Below are positions 1-14,739 of a stretch of 64,000 bases of DNA, piece by piece. The notes beneath the pieces were generated by a model. That model searched no databases, was not told the DNA's origin, and saw only the letters and a program-made list of their open reading frames with translations. The position numbers and the translations under genes were made by a program. Every line of letters begins with the position of its first letter. Position 1 is the first letter of the stretch. This DNA comes from Zonotrichia leucophrys gambelii (Eukaryota > Chordata > Aves > Passeriformes > Passerellidae). The stretch covers positions 63,589,085 to 63,653,084 of the forward strand of contig NC_088170.1 in the NCBI RefSeq assembly GCF_028769735.1. The letters run 5' to 3'.

Positions 1-3000
1 TGTTGTTTTTTTTTTTCAAAAGGTCTTTGCAATTTATAACTAATGTAAAAATGGAAACATGATTTTCATGGACATAGTTTGGCCAAAACTGATGAAAGAA
101 TTCCTGGATAGTATGAGGGATATTTAGAGGAGAAAGAAGAGAAGATCGGGAAAATCAATGAATGTTGAAAGAGATTATAAAATGAGAAAATGAAAATTTT
201 ACCCTCCTGCTGGAACAAAATCAAATATGGTAGTGCATTGTTCATTTGGGTTACAATTTCCTTATGCATGCAAAATGGAAATAGGTGAGGTACAAAATGT
301 GCACCCAATTTCTGGAAGAAGTTTGCAAAATCATTAACTGTGCACTTGCAAGCTGCCAATAACAAATGAGCCCAAGACCATAAATACAATTTTTGTATTG
401 AATTATTTGACTAGTTAGATTCAATAAATCTTTAAATCATACCTTCCTTCTGAGGTATCTTTTATTGTGTGCTTTCACATTCATGTAGCTTTATTGATTG
501 TATCTTCTTCACTGCCATATGTTAAATTGCAAGCAGTAAAATTGAAACATTAAATCACATTCCTTTCCTTTCATGTGTCACTTACCTATTGGGAACATAT
601 GTTACACTGGCACAATAAAACTTGCCCTGAAGGTGCAGTCTGTGTACACCAGGCTGTGAAAATGGAGGCGTATAAAAATGTCCCAGTGTCCTACCTGAAG
701 ATTAAGCTTCAATAAAATAAAATTATAAATATTTCAGACATAAAGTATGACTTGTAATGGTGTAGTAACAAATTCTCTAGAGTCCCTGGCTGTAAAAGGA
801 ATGCAGAGGATATCTGCAGCATGTGTCTTCCAGCAGATTTTACCACCCCACCTATGCTGCAGGTCACAATATTTCCTTGAAAGGGCTTAACTCAGACACT
901 CTTCCCATTGAGTCGAATTTTTTTATTTTTTGGCAGATTAACCTAGGTAATATTTCTTCTTTATATAATGGGGTTTTTTCTATTCATCTGAGACAACTGA
1001 AACCTACACAAAGAAAATTAATAATAATATCAATATGTTTTAAAATAATATCTGATACTTATCTAATTTACATTAATGTCTAAAATATTTACTTATGCCT
1101 CCCTTTGAACTAAACTTATTGGTTCTTTCATAGACACAGGCTGTTGAACTACATAACACTTCTGATAAAATAATTCCCTAAGGCTCCTACATTTATAAAG
1201 AGCTAGAGTAGATTAAAATCTAGTTTTCAGTCAGCTTTGTTCCTTGCTCATAAGCACCAGATGATCCTCATACTAATGTCCCAAAACTTTGATTATAAAC
1301 TTATATTATGCAAACAATGTACACACTTACTAAAAGGAAGTGAAAATTACAGGATTAGGGGATTTAGCAGCATACATATTTCAGAAAGTTTTGTGTGTCT
1401 TATTTCTTCCCTCTTGTCTGGCCTTGGCAGGGATTGTTCAGTAGCAAGCAGAAGCATGGCAGTTTGAAGAAAGTGAAGAAAATATTTTTTATAGCTGAAT
1501 GTTAAGTTAGCTGAAACCAGAGAGCATATAATTGTCAAAACCACACTGGAACTAACTCACCTATTCTTCCTAAAAGTGCCATGGGGTTTTCATTTCACAA
1601 TTGGTCCATGGGACATTACAGTTTATTGTTTGTTTCATTTCAAAAGGCTGTGAAATACTGAGATTGAAAGTAGCTTCAATTTCATTTCCAGAAGAAAGAA
1701 CAAAGTTTAACTGATATTTTCTAGAGCATGAGTCCAATAAAACAGCTGGAGTTTCAATGAAAAGGACTTCTATCTCCATTATAAAAATGAGTTTTCTGTG
1801 TTGCTTAGGAAAGATGCTTGGTTCCTTCATCTGATCATAATGCAACAGTTTGACTATACTTATCTATCTCATCCAATTCTTTTTCTTCTGACTACAGTCC
1901 TTGCAAATGAGTTTTTCAATAAAAAATCAAAACAATGTCTGACTTAATGAGCATTATGAAGAAAAGCTGTCAGTTCATCCAATCCTTATTATTTCATCAT
2001 GAAAAGTCTGATTTTGAGGCATTATCCATTGCTTTTTATTCTCAAGCCCAGGAGGGAGCAAATCAATTGCAAATGCAAGATTTGTCAAAGGCCTTGGGCC
2101 CAGCCCTTGCAGAAGAAGTACAGCCCGTGCTAAATGGCTGTGCTCCACAAAAATTACAATGGGGTAGTGGGAAGGAGTCTTCAATCCTGGCCAGAAAAAC
2201 TGCTTATGCAGCTGGGCCACAGATGCTAATTTAGAGGAAGGGGCACAGAAGTGACTGCAGGCATTTTCTTTAAAAAGATTTGATCTGCTATATCTGTACA
2301 GCATTTCAATGTTATGTATGTTCATGAACTAAAAATATCAATACAAAACAGGGAGGGTGTAACAATTTTTTGTATAAGTCCTCTTGTAGCTGTTGCTGCC
2401 CTCTCTGTCAACCAACTTTCAAATCCCCAATGAATGCATCAGTCCCATGGATGTGTGTCTTAGGGTAGGATACACTTCAAATTTTAGCCATCTGAGGTGT
2501 GATACTTAAGTATGAGCTGGTCACCCTTCCTTTGCAACAAAGCAAGATTTTTCAGAGACACAGATTTCTATTGTAGACAAAGGTAAGCCAGTGTTTGGAT
2601 ATGCTGATTTTTTTGGGGTTTTTTTATTAATATGAAAGGAATTTAAGTGATTCGATCAGATGTTTACATACCCTTAAAATCCCATTCCTAGTTCTCATTT
2701 ATTATTCTTATAGAGCTGGATTCTACAGACCTCTCCCACTCCTAAGGCAGCCCCTTCCTGGACAGCTGATACCACTGTTTTCAGAGAGTTAACTGGGCTG
2801 TCCTTACTTCCCAGTGAATAAGCATGGTCAAATCTGGCTCTCCTCCCAAGCATGTTGAATGAGGTTGGCTAAGAATTCTTGATTTACTGTGAAGAAATAG
2901 TTAAAGCAAAATTCAAACCAGATAAATAGATCATTTATGTAATAGTCACTCATTACTACCACCCCCTGCTACTATGACATTATGAATACAAAATATCATT

Positions 3001-6000
3001 AAGGAATTCAAATTGTGAGGATTGACTGTGCTGAAAATTCTGTACATGGTTACATGTGGCTCAGTTTTGTGAGTGCAGTTCCACAGGGTGCTTTCTTGTA
3101 GAACCATCCAACAACTTTAAAAAAAACCCAAACTCCATTATGTATGTGAAACTGTCTTTGTATTGCATAGAGTGAAAATATAGCACAGCAAAAGACAAAA
3201 TTTCTAACATATTGATAGTATCTTCTCATCTGTAGCTTTGTGTATTGAAAAAGAGCAGTGTATGGCCGCATTTAAATCATAGCTGGGCAGAAAAGGCAGG
3301 TCTTTAAAAAGAGCAAAGCTGGTCTGCACTGAAATTTCTGTTGTTGCAGAGAAACAGCAACCAAGGGAACTCACCAAAGTTAGGCTGAATGTGTCACAAA
3401 CACGCATATACACGTAAATAAACACATATCTACAAGCTTGTACAGCCTAAAGTTCATCCTTCCACAAAAACCCTGACAGAGCTTTTAGAATAAGAACCCC
3501 TGACATTTTGAAGGTACTTGGAGTCAGGTAATGCTTTGAGATAGATCTGCATAGACAGTGTGGAAGACTTTTGAAGACTTTCAATCTGAAGAAAACCAGA
3601 TTCAATTAGAATACGTGTTAGGACAACTCTGTAAATACAGCTCATCACAAGTCAGTCCAGACAAAAGGGGTTTATGCACAGCTCTCCACAGTGCCTCTGC
3701 AGGGATGCTCTCAGCTTCTGGCCAGCTCAGTAGCTTTGAGTTGCAGCAAAATTGGCACAGCTCTTTCTGGCCCTGGGGATGTTTTCTTTCCTCAATTCTG
3801 ATCCCTGGTTTTCTCTGCCTGTTGCTTCTCTCAGCAAGCTCTCCCACTCAGTTTTGTGGGGACCTTTCTATGATATTTGACTCCTTGCTGGACAACTTGC
3901 AGTCTCTGAAATCTTGTACCCTCTGAATGAACTGTCATTTCCAAGGAAGGAAAAATTTTTCTACCCAAGGGGCTTCATCTGACCCAATGGTTTTTCTTAC
4001 AACAATGTAATACATGAACCGAAATAAAGAAATAACAGTACTATTAACATATGTATGTAGTAATACTATTTTATATACAAGTATGTGTGTGTGAATGTGT
4101 GCATTCCTTAGGAATAATATTATTTTCTGACCCTAGGCAAGAAAGAAAGGATACATGGAGGGTTTGCAGTACCCAGTGCAAGACTGAAGTGCTCAAAAAT
4201 CAACTGACTGAACCACACCTGGCAAAGACTGGTCCACCTATGCAGAGTATTTTTACATAAAGTTTGGCTAAAGAGCCTAAGCAGGCAATAGAGTCTTTCT
4301 GATAATTATCCAAAGTGTATCACAGGAAGAAAGATTCCTTAAAGAGCTCCACAGACAAAACCAGATAACCAAGACATTGTATACTGAGAAATCCCTTCAG
4401 ATGAGAAAATAAGAAGCATTAAATTGAGAATATCTCTGAATTACTTCTATTCTTTAGGGAACTGGCACCAACCCAAGATGAGCTTTAATTCAGAGTCTGG
4501 AAAAAAACAGCATAAGTTTCAACCTCTCTTCCTTGCAGGAAGACATTCTGAGTTTTGGTTGCTCTACTTAATTTTATTTTGATTTCCACAGGAGGAATAA
4601 TAGTGGTCATACATATTCTATTGCTTCCAGGGGATTTAATAATATTTTTTTTTTACTAAGTGTAAGATACGTCAATACTCCTGAATGTAGACTGAACAAC
4701 AAAATTGCATCTTAAGCCACCAGCAGCTTGATGAAGAGGAACTCACATACAAGGAAATTTTCTATTTAAACTAGGAAAGTCATATTTGATGACAGAGTTT
4801 CTAAAATGTGTTTTCTTGTCACCAAAACTCCATTAGGTGAATGTAAATATGACTCCTTGAAACAAAACTACATAATAATGATCTACTCAACATATATTTT
4901 AATGAGAGAAAAGTACAATAGGTAAAATAACTTTTACAATATTTTCTTCATAATCCTTGCCACCAATCAACTCTTGAATAGAGGGAATTTCTGGAAAATC
5001 TCCATATCCTAGCAATACTTATTGCTATTGAATTCAGCACTGCTGTTGCAAATTTACCTCTTCTTTTGTAATTTTGTTAAAAATACAGAGCAACTTGACA
5101 AAAGTAATATTAAAAAAAACCAGGTTCCCAAAGAACCACCCTCTTCCAATACAAAACTGTATGAAACTTTTTAGACAATAATTTAAGATAGACACTATGT
5201 GAAAACCATTTTTATATTAATGAAGATAAAAATTTCTGACCGTAAAGTAATTGTTATTTATACTTTTTCTTGACTAGAAAATTAACTACATCAATTTTCT
5301 CAACACTCTCAATTTTTTTTAGAAAGCACCAAACCTTTCTGGTTTAGTTATGGCGTTGGTGAGATTAACTCATATTTTATTCCTCAATTTACATCTTGAA
5401 GAATATTTGTTTGCATACTGCATCTGCCTATTTAATTCACTGTCTCAGATACCAAAGGGAACAAACCATTGAGATATTTGAAGTGTTAAAAGGAGAATAA
5501 AAAATATTTTAAACATTGGTAAACCTACTCCCAGAATGGTATAATGGAAGTGGATTGAGAAACACTAAGAAGAAAACCATACCTCCTGGTGGAATTTTAT
5601 TTTCCAAAACCCTCCAGCTTTTATGCAAAACTACTCTCTAACATTCTTTCCCTTCTCAGTAGTGCTTAGATTTTCTTGAGAGGAAAAAAACCCACAAAGC
5701 AAATCCTGAAAGAAATCATCCCATTTCATATCTTTTGTTCACACTTACCATGTAGCTCATGTTTTTTTCTAGTGAGGCTGAGGTGTGAAATTTGCTTTTG
5801 TCCTCTTTCACCCAGTCAGCAAAGCAAACCATTCCAGGCAATGCTCCAGGAGACTAACCTCCACAAAAAGTGAATCTGGTTAATATTAGTAGCCTACATC
5901 TCACTGCCCACCCTTGTAGGATGGTAACGAAACCACTTTTCCCATCTGACATTCCAACATGCCATCTCTGAAATTTAATAGCTAAATCTACTTTAGAAAG

Positions 6001-7284
6001 GTATTTCCAAGTATCCCATGTTCCCAGTATTTTTCTGCAGGCTGAATTTATTTTTAAAGTCTCAGCATCTTTACTTGTCCAAGAAAAGGATGCCAAATGC
6101 CATTCCTATCAATTACTAAATACATATATATGATCCATTTGGAAAGTATTGCAAAAATTTGAAACTGTAAATATCTTTTCAAGCTTCAGAAAAATCAGAC
6201 CGATATGTTTAAAGGTGCTGTGAATACTTGAGTGCCAGACGTACTGGGCTGCAGAAAACATCACTCCTTTTTGTTATTTACTACTTAGAGTCCACATGGC
6301 AGGCTATTGGTAAAACCAATATTATGTGTGTTCATATTATAATGTGTCCACTAAGGAGGTTCACAAATGATGAGTGATGTCAGCATTTACTGAGATAGAA
6401 GTAGAGAAAACAAAGACATGTCAGTGTTTAATATGATCAAAATAAATGCAGCACAACTCTGAACTTATAGAAGTTTCAAACCACCTGGTTTCCAGAATAT
6501 TGAGCTCAGAGTGGAATTACTGTTCTGGTTCTCCTGTAACACTGCCATGATGGAGGATTGGTTTTCCAAAATAAATATAATGAAAACAAGCCTGGGCAGT
6601 TGTGTATACCCAAAACACTGTGCAGGACAAGGCCCAGATGTGAACAAATGGCTCAGATGTACACTTTATAACCCTTGTGGTTACTTTCTGCTGAATTTAA
6701 GGGGGAGAAGTAGCAAACTATGTATTTTTACATAGTTCAGAAAATATTTGATACCAGCCAACCTTATCTCAAGCTGGTAGATCTTCTCCTGCATTTAAAA
6801 TCAGATGCATACTGTCAATTCTAGTACAATTGCTGCATTTTACATGATTATGTGTGGTCCAAGTCTTGATTATGGTCTGTGAGTATCCTTGCAATATGAA
6901 TTGATTGATTACACAGTTCTTTAGTTATAATAACAAATATGCAAGGCAAACTAAATCCAAGATAAGTGCAATAAATAGCACAGTAAGTTCATAAAAAGCA
7001 TAATTACAATGTTGAGAAGTAGGGAAGAGAATTGGAGAGTAAGATTAATAACTGAAATAATTTTTCTCTTCTCAAGTCAGTTTGGAGACCTATTTGTCCT
7101 TAACTTAATGATATGCATCTGGGATCACTGAGAGTGTTCTTTTGTCTAAGCTTGGATTCACCTCCTCAAAAGGTAGCTGTGAACAAACCAGGCAGAAAGT
7201 TCAGCCAGACATCCCCAGTCTCACCATGCCTGATGCAAATAGGAAGGGTCATTTCCCCATTTCTTTCAGGAGTGAATGAATCCT
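1..7284. other. Unique AT-rich noncoding DNA, no gene recognised
   Basis: I see no recognisable gene, tRNA or young repeat here. Open frames are at most about 122 codons, overlap on both strands and have no motif I know. The sequence is AT-rich with many T or A runs. Two stretches are less AT-rich, at about 2040-2260 and 3640-3930. The opposite-strand frame over 1975-2325 looks superficially protein-like but matches no family I know. Diverged ancient repeats could be present that cannot be seen by eye. Confidence 0.6.
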
Positions 7285-7571
7285 ACCCATGGGTGTTGGT
7301 CTCTTCTCCCAGGCTACAAATGACAGGAAGAGGAGAAGTGGAATCAGATTGTGCCAGGGGAGGTTTAGAATGGATATTAGGAAAAAATTATTCACTGGAA
7401 GGATGGTAAGGCATTGGAATAGGCTGCCCAGGGAAATGGTGATCCCTGGAAGTGCACAAAATGCGTGTGGATATGGCACAGTTTAGTGGTGAACACAGCA
7501 GATCTGGATTAATGATTGGATTTAATAATCTTAGAGGTCTTTTCTATCCTTGATGATACTATCATTCTAAG
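7285..7571 (+). mobile_element. CR1 LINE, 3' end (end of ORF2 plus 3' UTR)
   Basis: This is a 5'-truncated copy of a chicken-repeat-1 non-LTR retrotransposon. The frame at 7289-7486 still reads the C-terminal end of CR1 ORF2: [15 protein letters not shown], then [12 protein letters not shown], then [11 protein letters not shown]. These are standard features of the region just after the reverse transcriptase. It is followed by a short 3' UTR with the usual CR1 ending (GGTCTTTTCTATCCTTGATG, then ATTCTA-type repeats at about 7562-7568). The frame stops before the last part of the normal ORF and the copy lacks everything upstream, so it is dead. Heavy 5' truncation is typical of CR1. The identification is firm; the subfamily is not determined. 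Confidence 0.92.
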
Positions 7572-8709
7572 AGTTGGTAAGAAAAAAAAATGCATTTCCT
7601 TCAGTATGAATTATCAGGATGAGTTTATTTATAGCACGCATTAATTTAGTGATTCACTGTTGCTAGTTTATCTATTCAATGACCTTTTCAGATATTCAGA
7701 TATTTTCAGATTTTCAGATATTCAATGCACTTCTTCTGATTTTAGCTGTTCCAACTCATTAGATTATCAAAGAAAATTTTTGTATCAAAAGGATATAGGT
7801 TTGAGGTATACCAGCATGAAGCTTTGAAGGCTTTCATTTAAATTACATACTAGACTTCTATCAGAAATCAGTAAATTTACAGAATATTGCTCTGGAGTTT
7901 ATAATTGTACTTTCATTATTAATACTGAGTCACATTTTCTTCTGACATAAACTGTCACATCTCCTTTGAGATCAATGAGACTATGCCATTTTATCATAAC
8001 TGAATATTGAGCCCTTTGCATCAGTTTCTGCCTGCTGATATTCTGTGAAATAAAAGTGCTTTAGCTTTGAGTTGAGCCCTCAGGATTGCACCAAATAGTC
8101 TGGCAATTTTACATGCCAAAACTGTGGGCTGTTGCTGGTGTGTGGCAATTGCGTAGATGAAATACAGAGGAACTGGAAACAGAAAGAAATCTCCGCTTGA
8201 GCTATTTCATCCTCCACATGTGGTGTCACTTTAGTCAACAAAAACAGTTTATTTCCTTATGCACGTCTTTAATTTTCTCTTTTCTTGCTTTATTTGGGCT
8301 ATAACAATGTTAAAATGTTGTTTTAGTTAATTTTTTGATTGAGTGCCCAGAAGCTTTTGCTCTGAAGGAAGAAAGCTTCGAAGTGTGAAAATTTTAGCAT
8401 TTAAAATTAAGTTTCTGTCTTACAAATATTTGCAAACATGCTCAATTCGGAGGTAGTCAACCTAAAATTTCTGAACTATGAATGTTTTGCAAGCATATGG
8501 TATGAACAGATGATATAGAACAGGATAATGGGAGTTTGTAAGAAGAGCCTAGCAATATCACGGCTGAGTTCTAAAGTTATCCATCTAACTGAATCCTAAA
8601 AACTACTACAACTTGCTTTGCCATGCAGAGTTACTCTCTATATAATTACTATAACTGTGATTATTAATTTACATTTAAAATAAAATTACTATATGTTTAG
8701 TCTTAGTGA
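7572..8709. other. Unique AT-rich noncoding spacer
   Basis: This is the spacer between the CR1 3' end and the solo LTR. The only structure I see is a short imperfect array of TTCAGATATT-like units at 7686-7726. No open frame of interest is present. Confidence 0.55.
7686..7726. repeat. Imperfect TTCAGATATT short repeats
   Basis: Four nearby occurrences of TTCAGAT or TTCAGATATT with irregular 9-15 bp spacing lie in about 40 bases. This fits a slippage-generated degenerate minisatellite. No function is implied. Confidence 0.7.
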
Positions 8710-9292
8710 TGTGTTTTGGATTCTATGCAAGGAATAAAGACTAAGAATTATTTTTTTTTAATTGTGTACCACCATTTTAGTTGTATGGGGTTATGTTATG
8801 GATTCATACAAGAAACAGGTGTTTTTGTTATTGCTGAGCAAAACTTACACACAGCCAAGGTTCTGCTCCTCACCTCACCCCATCTGCAAGTAAGTTGGAG
8901 GTACATGAAGAGCTGGGGGGACACAGCCAGGACAGCTGACCCCAATGACCAAAGGCATGTTCCTGGCCATCTGGAGTCATGTTTAACATAAAAAGCTGCT
9001 GGGAAAAGAAGGAAAAGAGTTCAGACTTACATCATTTGTCTTTCCAAGTCACAACTACATGTCATAGTGGAGTCCTGCTTTCCTGGGGATGGCTGAACAC
9101 CTGCCTGTCCCATGGAAAGTGGGGAATGAATTCCCTGCTTTGCTTTGCTTGGAAAGACTTCACCTATTGAACTGTCTTTATCTCAGCTCACAGCTTTTCA
9201 CACTTTTTCTTCTGATTCTCTCTCCCATTCAACAAGAAGAGGATGAGTGAATGAATGTGTGGGTTGGGTTCAATCTGGGTTTGAACCACGAA
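8710..9292 (+). mobile_element. Solo LTR of an avian ERV-L-like endogenous retrovirus, near full length
   Basis: This 583-bp block follows, in order, the landmarks of a very abundant avian LTR. It has a TGT start, GTATGGGGTTATGTTATGGA, GTTATTGCTGAGC, GGACAGCTGACCCCA, a TATA-like ATAAAAAG near 8990, TCCTGCTTTCCTGGGGATGG with GCTGAACACCTGCCTG, the poly(A)-signal region before CTGTCTTTATCTCAG near 9171-9186, and a GAACCACGAAA end. No gag, pol or env sequence lies on either side, so it is a solo LTR left by recombination between two LTRs. The usual ATTAAA poly(A) signal reads ATTGAA at 9166-9171. There are many substitutions, so it is old. The assignment to class III (ERV-L) is from memory of the family. 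Confidence 0.85.
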
Positions 9293-12200
9293 AGTGGAAT
9301 AGAATAGGGTGAAATACATCCTGTGCATGAGGACACTGAGCACTGAAGCTAGACAAAATCAGAAATGAATGTGATATCCCAGCTATGAAAGAAGAGACAA
9401 ATGAGGGAATGAATAGATTGGTACTGTACTATGTAAATAAAAATGTGATTCCTACATTTCAGAGAGGAAGTAGCAATCTAAGATGATCATGAGTGATCTA
9501 ACTTTTCTGAAGGATTGTTGGAGATATTATATTTTATTATATTTCAGGACCAATAGAGACCACTACTGTTATCCATTTTAAACTCTCATATCATAAACAG
9601 AAGAATTAAGCCAATGATTTTGCACTATCCCCAATGTTTTTTGATTGAACCAGTAAACATCTTTCAGCAAGGTATCCTAAAAGACATCCTGATGAAAAGC
9701 AATACCCAGATTATTAATAAATTACCTTATTAAGCTATTATACTATTTTTCTTACAATTTCAGCCCTTAGATCCATTTTCCACTGGATTAAAGACTGTCC
9801 TGCAATTTTACCAATGTCATGGACCAGTAAAATTTCCTGATGACCTTAGAAACAATACACCTAGGACACTAAAAAAAGGGCAGCATGGAAGAGAAGATTT
9901 AGGTAAATATAAGGAATCAGAAAGAAATGAGAAGAAACATGTGATATCAGTTTTGTGAAATAAATTCTCATCACAGGAGAAACATGGCAAAAGAAATCAC
10001 ATTTGTGCCAGATGCATGAAAAGCAAAACATATGGCTTGTTTGTCTCACATTTTTCGCATATTTCTTCTGTGTTGACAGACAGGTTTTGGGAAGATGGAA
10101 AGTGCCTTTCATTTTAGTGAAAGATCCATTACTTTTTATCTTTCTTATTTCTATGTTTGCCAGCTTGAAAAGGACTGTCTCAAATGGTTAAAGATTATTT
10201 TTAAGAACATTAAAACCAGACATATATTGGAAAAATTAAAGAACAATTGAGAAATTGTGATTGATTCTCACAATTTTATGTAACAATTTTTTTCAGATTC
10301 CTTGGAACAAGATTTTAGCAATGAAAGGAAACAGTACTTAAATATCCCATTATTTTTAAGATAAAGGAAAATCTGTTCAGCCTGGTTAAAAAGTTAAGGT
10401 AAATTGCTGATCCACCTGACAAGCATTAAAAAAAAAAAACACAAACCCTCCCCAGAGTTTTCTACACTCCTAAGTGTGACAGTCCCTAAATATAAATGCC
10501 TAGTGCTGGGAATAGACTTCACAGATGGGCTCCCAAGTTTGTCTCAGTCAACAGAGACATTTTGGCAGCTGAGAGTGGGCTCTGCAATGCACAGTGGATT
10601 GGGCAATAGGACAGCAAAAGCAGTGAGAAAATCTGTCCTCTTCACAGCCTGGAGGATGTCTGTCCCTTGAGCATCTGGTCTTGCTTCACAGATCCCAATC
10701 TTGCCTCTGGATGTCCCGGGAATAAGACACCAGGATATCTAAAGGGGTATCAAGTTCAAAACTCTTCCATTTCAGCATAAAGCAGAGTTATATGAGCCCA
10801 TCCTATGTTCTTCCAACACCTTCAATTTCAAGGAAATCTTGTTAGCAGCAGAAAGCACTTGACCTAATATTTTCCTCATTTTAACAGGTCCGGGGTACTG
10901 CAAGCAAGGGATGAAGGTGCAAAATTTTTCACAAAGAAGCAGTTGAAGGGAGAACTTATTTATCAAAATATATTTATATGCATTATTTTCATGGCCTGTT
11001 CTTTCCTTTTTAAAGAAATTTTACTACTTTGTTTCTCATCTTGCCATTTTTGAAAAAGATTTTTTTTTGTTAGAGTTGTATGAAACTGTGACTCAAAATG
11101 GTGCAATACTTAGTTAGGGGTAAGTGTCACTGTGCTGGTAGTTAAACACACCAGTTTAGAGCAATTTGTCTTTAAAAATTATCCCAAAGCTGTGACATCA
11201 ATGATTTTTTTTTATGAAGTGGAGATGAGACATGATATTTAGTAATTCATCGACAAAATATACGTTGGCAGTAAAAAAATTACTATGGATTAAAAACCAG
11301 AAGAATTACACAAGTCATAAAACAAGAACAGAAACAGGCTGTACATCAGGAAGGTATTTAAACATCTGACTTAAGAGGGGTCCTCTGAAATGCACTGTTT
11401 TGAAGCAGGAGCGCAATGGAGTCAGTGAGATAAAATAATAACCAGTGAGACTATTCATGTCTGTAAGTGTTTAAATATTTTGCGGGTAACTAGGGATATG
11501 TTTTGCATGAAGAATAACACAAAATTCATTTAATGAATATGCTTTCAGCTAAATATTTTAGCAGTATTCAGCAACTATAATAAGAATCTGCCTGAGAAGT
11601 TGTGTAGAAATTGAATAAGGGCCCTGACATTTGTGTCTCTGTATAATACCTTTATAAATCACTCCTGCTGAACCAAGTCAGCGTCCTGCTATGCACAGCT
11701 GCTTGTCCAGAGAAGTTCAAATAGTAAAAATATAGAAAAAATTAATGTGGAAAACCCCTATACAGCTGAAAAATTAGGCAAGCACATTTTGTACTGGATA
11801 ATTAGTCATATATTGGCAAGTCCTGATTATCCAGGGTGTCACCAGCTCAGAAGTCATTTGGCATTCTGATTTAGCCTGTAAATATCTAGTTACATGCTAA
11901 ATAAAACAGGGGGTTTTTTTTGTTTTTGTTTTTTTTTTTTGCTAATGCTGTTTTAGCATAAGATTCTTTATCTATTTAAAAATTCCTGCCATTGTTTTGG
12001 AATTTTAGCATTCAGAACAACTGGAGAAGCAAGTCCTTGCATGAGCCACTCAGAAATTTCTCTGCTCTTACAAAGTGGGTTATCCATGTGCAGCAATCTA
12101 TACTATGACAGTTGCTCACACTTTGTTGAGCTGAGCCAAGAAAAATTCAGGTAAGATCCTGGAAGGCAGTGGTAACTAAACCAAAGTTTGTTGGATTACA

Positions 12201-14739
12201 ATTGAAGGTTAACTTAGATTAAAAACATTAGTTCACAAAAAAATGACTCATGCAACTTTAGTTAAAAACAAAAATGTCCGTTTCAGAGAATGCCCAAGGA
12301 AAGTCCTGCTCCATGACAATGGACAGAAATGGTACTCTTGGAGTGAGCAAAAGAGCTTTACAAATGGACCAGGTAATAACATTATCTAAACAGTTAGGTA
12401 CATTTTAGAACCTAGGAATTGCCAGAATGCTGAATTGAAATTAATAAAATCCACCCCAATGCACCTACACAGAAGATGAGCAAGGAATGCTTTATCCATT
12501 TACAAAACAAATGAGTGAAGTTTTTTCCATTTCTCCAGATGCATTAGATTAAAAGGAGATCAAGCCAAGGAGACGGTTCCAGACTGCTAAGAGCAAATAC
12601 TCCATTAAAAGCAGATTAACATTGAAAGCACAATTGTTCTACACATTTTTCTTATAGATTTTAGTGTCACCTACTAGGGTGCAAAATACAGATGATGACT
12701 GGAAATACTAGGTCAGGGAATAAAGGTGAATTCAAGGTGAGAATGTCTTAAGAATAGAAAGAGAAAAAAAGTATATCCAGCCAGAAAATCCATAAGATGA
12801 ATTGGTATGATGGTGTAGTTTATGATTTCCCCTTAGGGATAATGTACTTACTACTAAGTAGATGATATCAATGCCAGATCTGAAATGAGAAGAGTGCTTT
12901 TGCTTTTTCATTGTGAGCAGAATTTAGCAATATCTACAGGGAAATACAAGGGTCTGGATTATATTTACTGTAAGACAGGCAAGAAATTAAAAGTGAGAAA
13001 ATATATTAGCATAGATTTGTGACAGCTGGATATGTAGAGAGAGATTACAGGTTTTCTTGCATTTGCATTATTTAAACACTGTTCTAGATTAATAGGCTTC
13101 TATTGCCTAGGGTTTGACATTCATAGATATTTATATTAGTTTTCCCTCAAATGTTTAGGGGATAGTCAAGAATTATTGAGATTTCATTTTATTGCCAATC
13201 CAAGACCTATTTCTAAAATATTGGAATGTACTCTGTGTTTCAGGAAGAAATCACAAGAGCAGGAAATCTTACTGGCAAAGTATTTTTATGGCAATAACTG
13301 AAAGAATCTTTCAGTCTAAGTAGAATTTTTTAAGTTGCTTATCTGCCTCTACATAAAAGGCATGCCGTGTGTTCAGAAATAGGGAAGAACAAGAATGAGG
13401 AATAATACATAAAAACATAAGCAGTAGACAAACAGCTTCTTGCATTATTCATGAATGGTCATTTGACTCAGAGGTCAGAGTTTTGATCTCCATCCACCCA
13501 TCGTTACAGCTCAAATAACATCAGCACACTGCAATCACAGAGTAATATGGCAGTAAAAATAAAGCCTACTGGCACTTGACAATAGTTTGGAATAATAAAA
13601 GTGGTACAGTGATATGGCAAGTGAGGTCAATGTCTAGTTAGGAGCTGTAATTGTTTACAAGCCTGTCTGGAAAAACAGGTTTTGATGTTTATGCTCAAAG
13701 TTCTTGGTGAGCAGAGTTTTGGCCAGACTGGTGGAAAAAGTAATGCTTTTTAAAAGAAGTTCAGCTTTCAGAATGGTTTCCAGCCCTTATATTTTTGCTC
13801 ATCCAGGATGAATGGCCACTAGGACTGCAAAGCAGTCCTTGGGGCTTCTGATTTAGGCATAACAGACACTTGACAACGTAGCTGCAGATTGAGTACCAGT
13901 GATTTTAAGCTGTGTGCTTCTTATTTTGACATGTTTTCAAATACAATTTTTCTGACTAGCCATTTAGTCAGGTTTTTTAGAAACGCATACCTATTTCTCC
14001 CCTTTTTCTGTTTGGTTACAATGTTGCTTGCTTTAAGTCCAAAAAAGACTTTAACAATAATGCTGATTATTTCTGTCACCTGTGGCTCAGTAGATGTGCT
14101 TAAGCAGTTCAGTGAATGTATTTTTGGAGCCCAGACAAAACCTCAGTGGAAACAAAACTAGACATTCAAAAGTCCATGCCATGTTTATGTAGTATTTTCT
14201 AATATTTCACATGCAATTACAGTTAGTGTCTGGCTGCCCTCTAACTTACCTGCTTCTGCTTTGTGGTTTCCCTAGTCAATAATTTAAACATAGAAAAAGA
14301 AGAAATGTTTTTATCTCTGTCTGTTTTATGGATTTTAGGAGCTGAGTCAAAGTGAATTTACCAATGGGCCAGACAGGGATGTACAGAGATGAAAATAGAT
14401 TTCAGACCTGTTATTTAATTCAGGAAGCATTTGCAGGTGGTGAATATTAAATATTTTCATCTATCCTGTTTTACTGAACTGGAGATTACTTTTCCTTCTG
14501 TAATGAAATTAAAACTTCAGCAATCATGGATAGTGTAAACTGAAGTCTTGTTTATAGAAAGAGATGACCCTAAAAATTAAAATTTATTATCAGATCCAAT
14601 TTTTTTGGCCAAAGTTGAGAACTTTTGGACGTGTAGTTATATTGATTACAACAGAATTTGAGTTTGCCACAAAGTTCAGGCATGGATCCATATCACTGTT
14701 TTTCTGAAGTATGAGGACATCCAAGTTGATTCTAATAAA
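9293..14739. other. Unique AT-rich noncoding DNA, no gene recognised
   Basis: No gene or recognisable repeat was seen over this 5.4 kb. Notable trivia are an A12 run near 10428-10440 and T-rich patches near 11912-11940. A perfect short hairpin at 13821-13839 is listed separately. All frames are short and have no family motif. Confidence 0.55.
13821..13839. repeat. Perfect 8-bp inverted repeat, 3-base loop
   Basis: AGGACTGC, loop AAA, GCAGTCCT. The arms are perfectly complementary. It is short enough that several such sites are expected by chance in 64 kb. Confidence 0.8.

Noticed and set aside
1975..2325. 116-codon minus frame with protein-like wording
   Set aside because: No domain is recognised and the opposite-strand frame is also open. 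The length is within chance expectation for 64 kb.
7289..7486. 65-codon frame that looks like a real protein end
   Set aside because: It is recognisable, but as the C-terminal scrap of CR1 ORF2, so it is annotated as a retroelement and not as a host gene.
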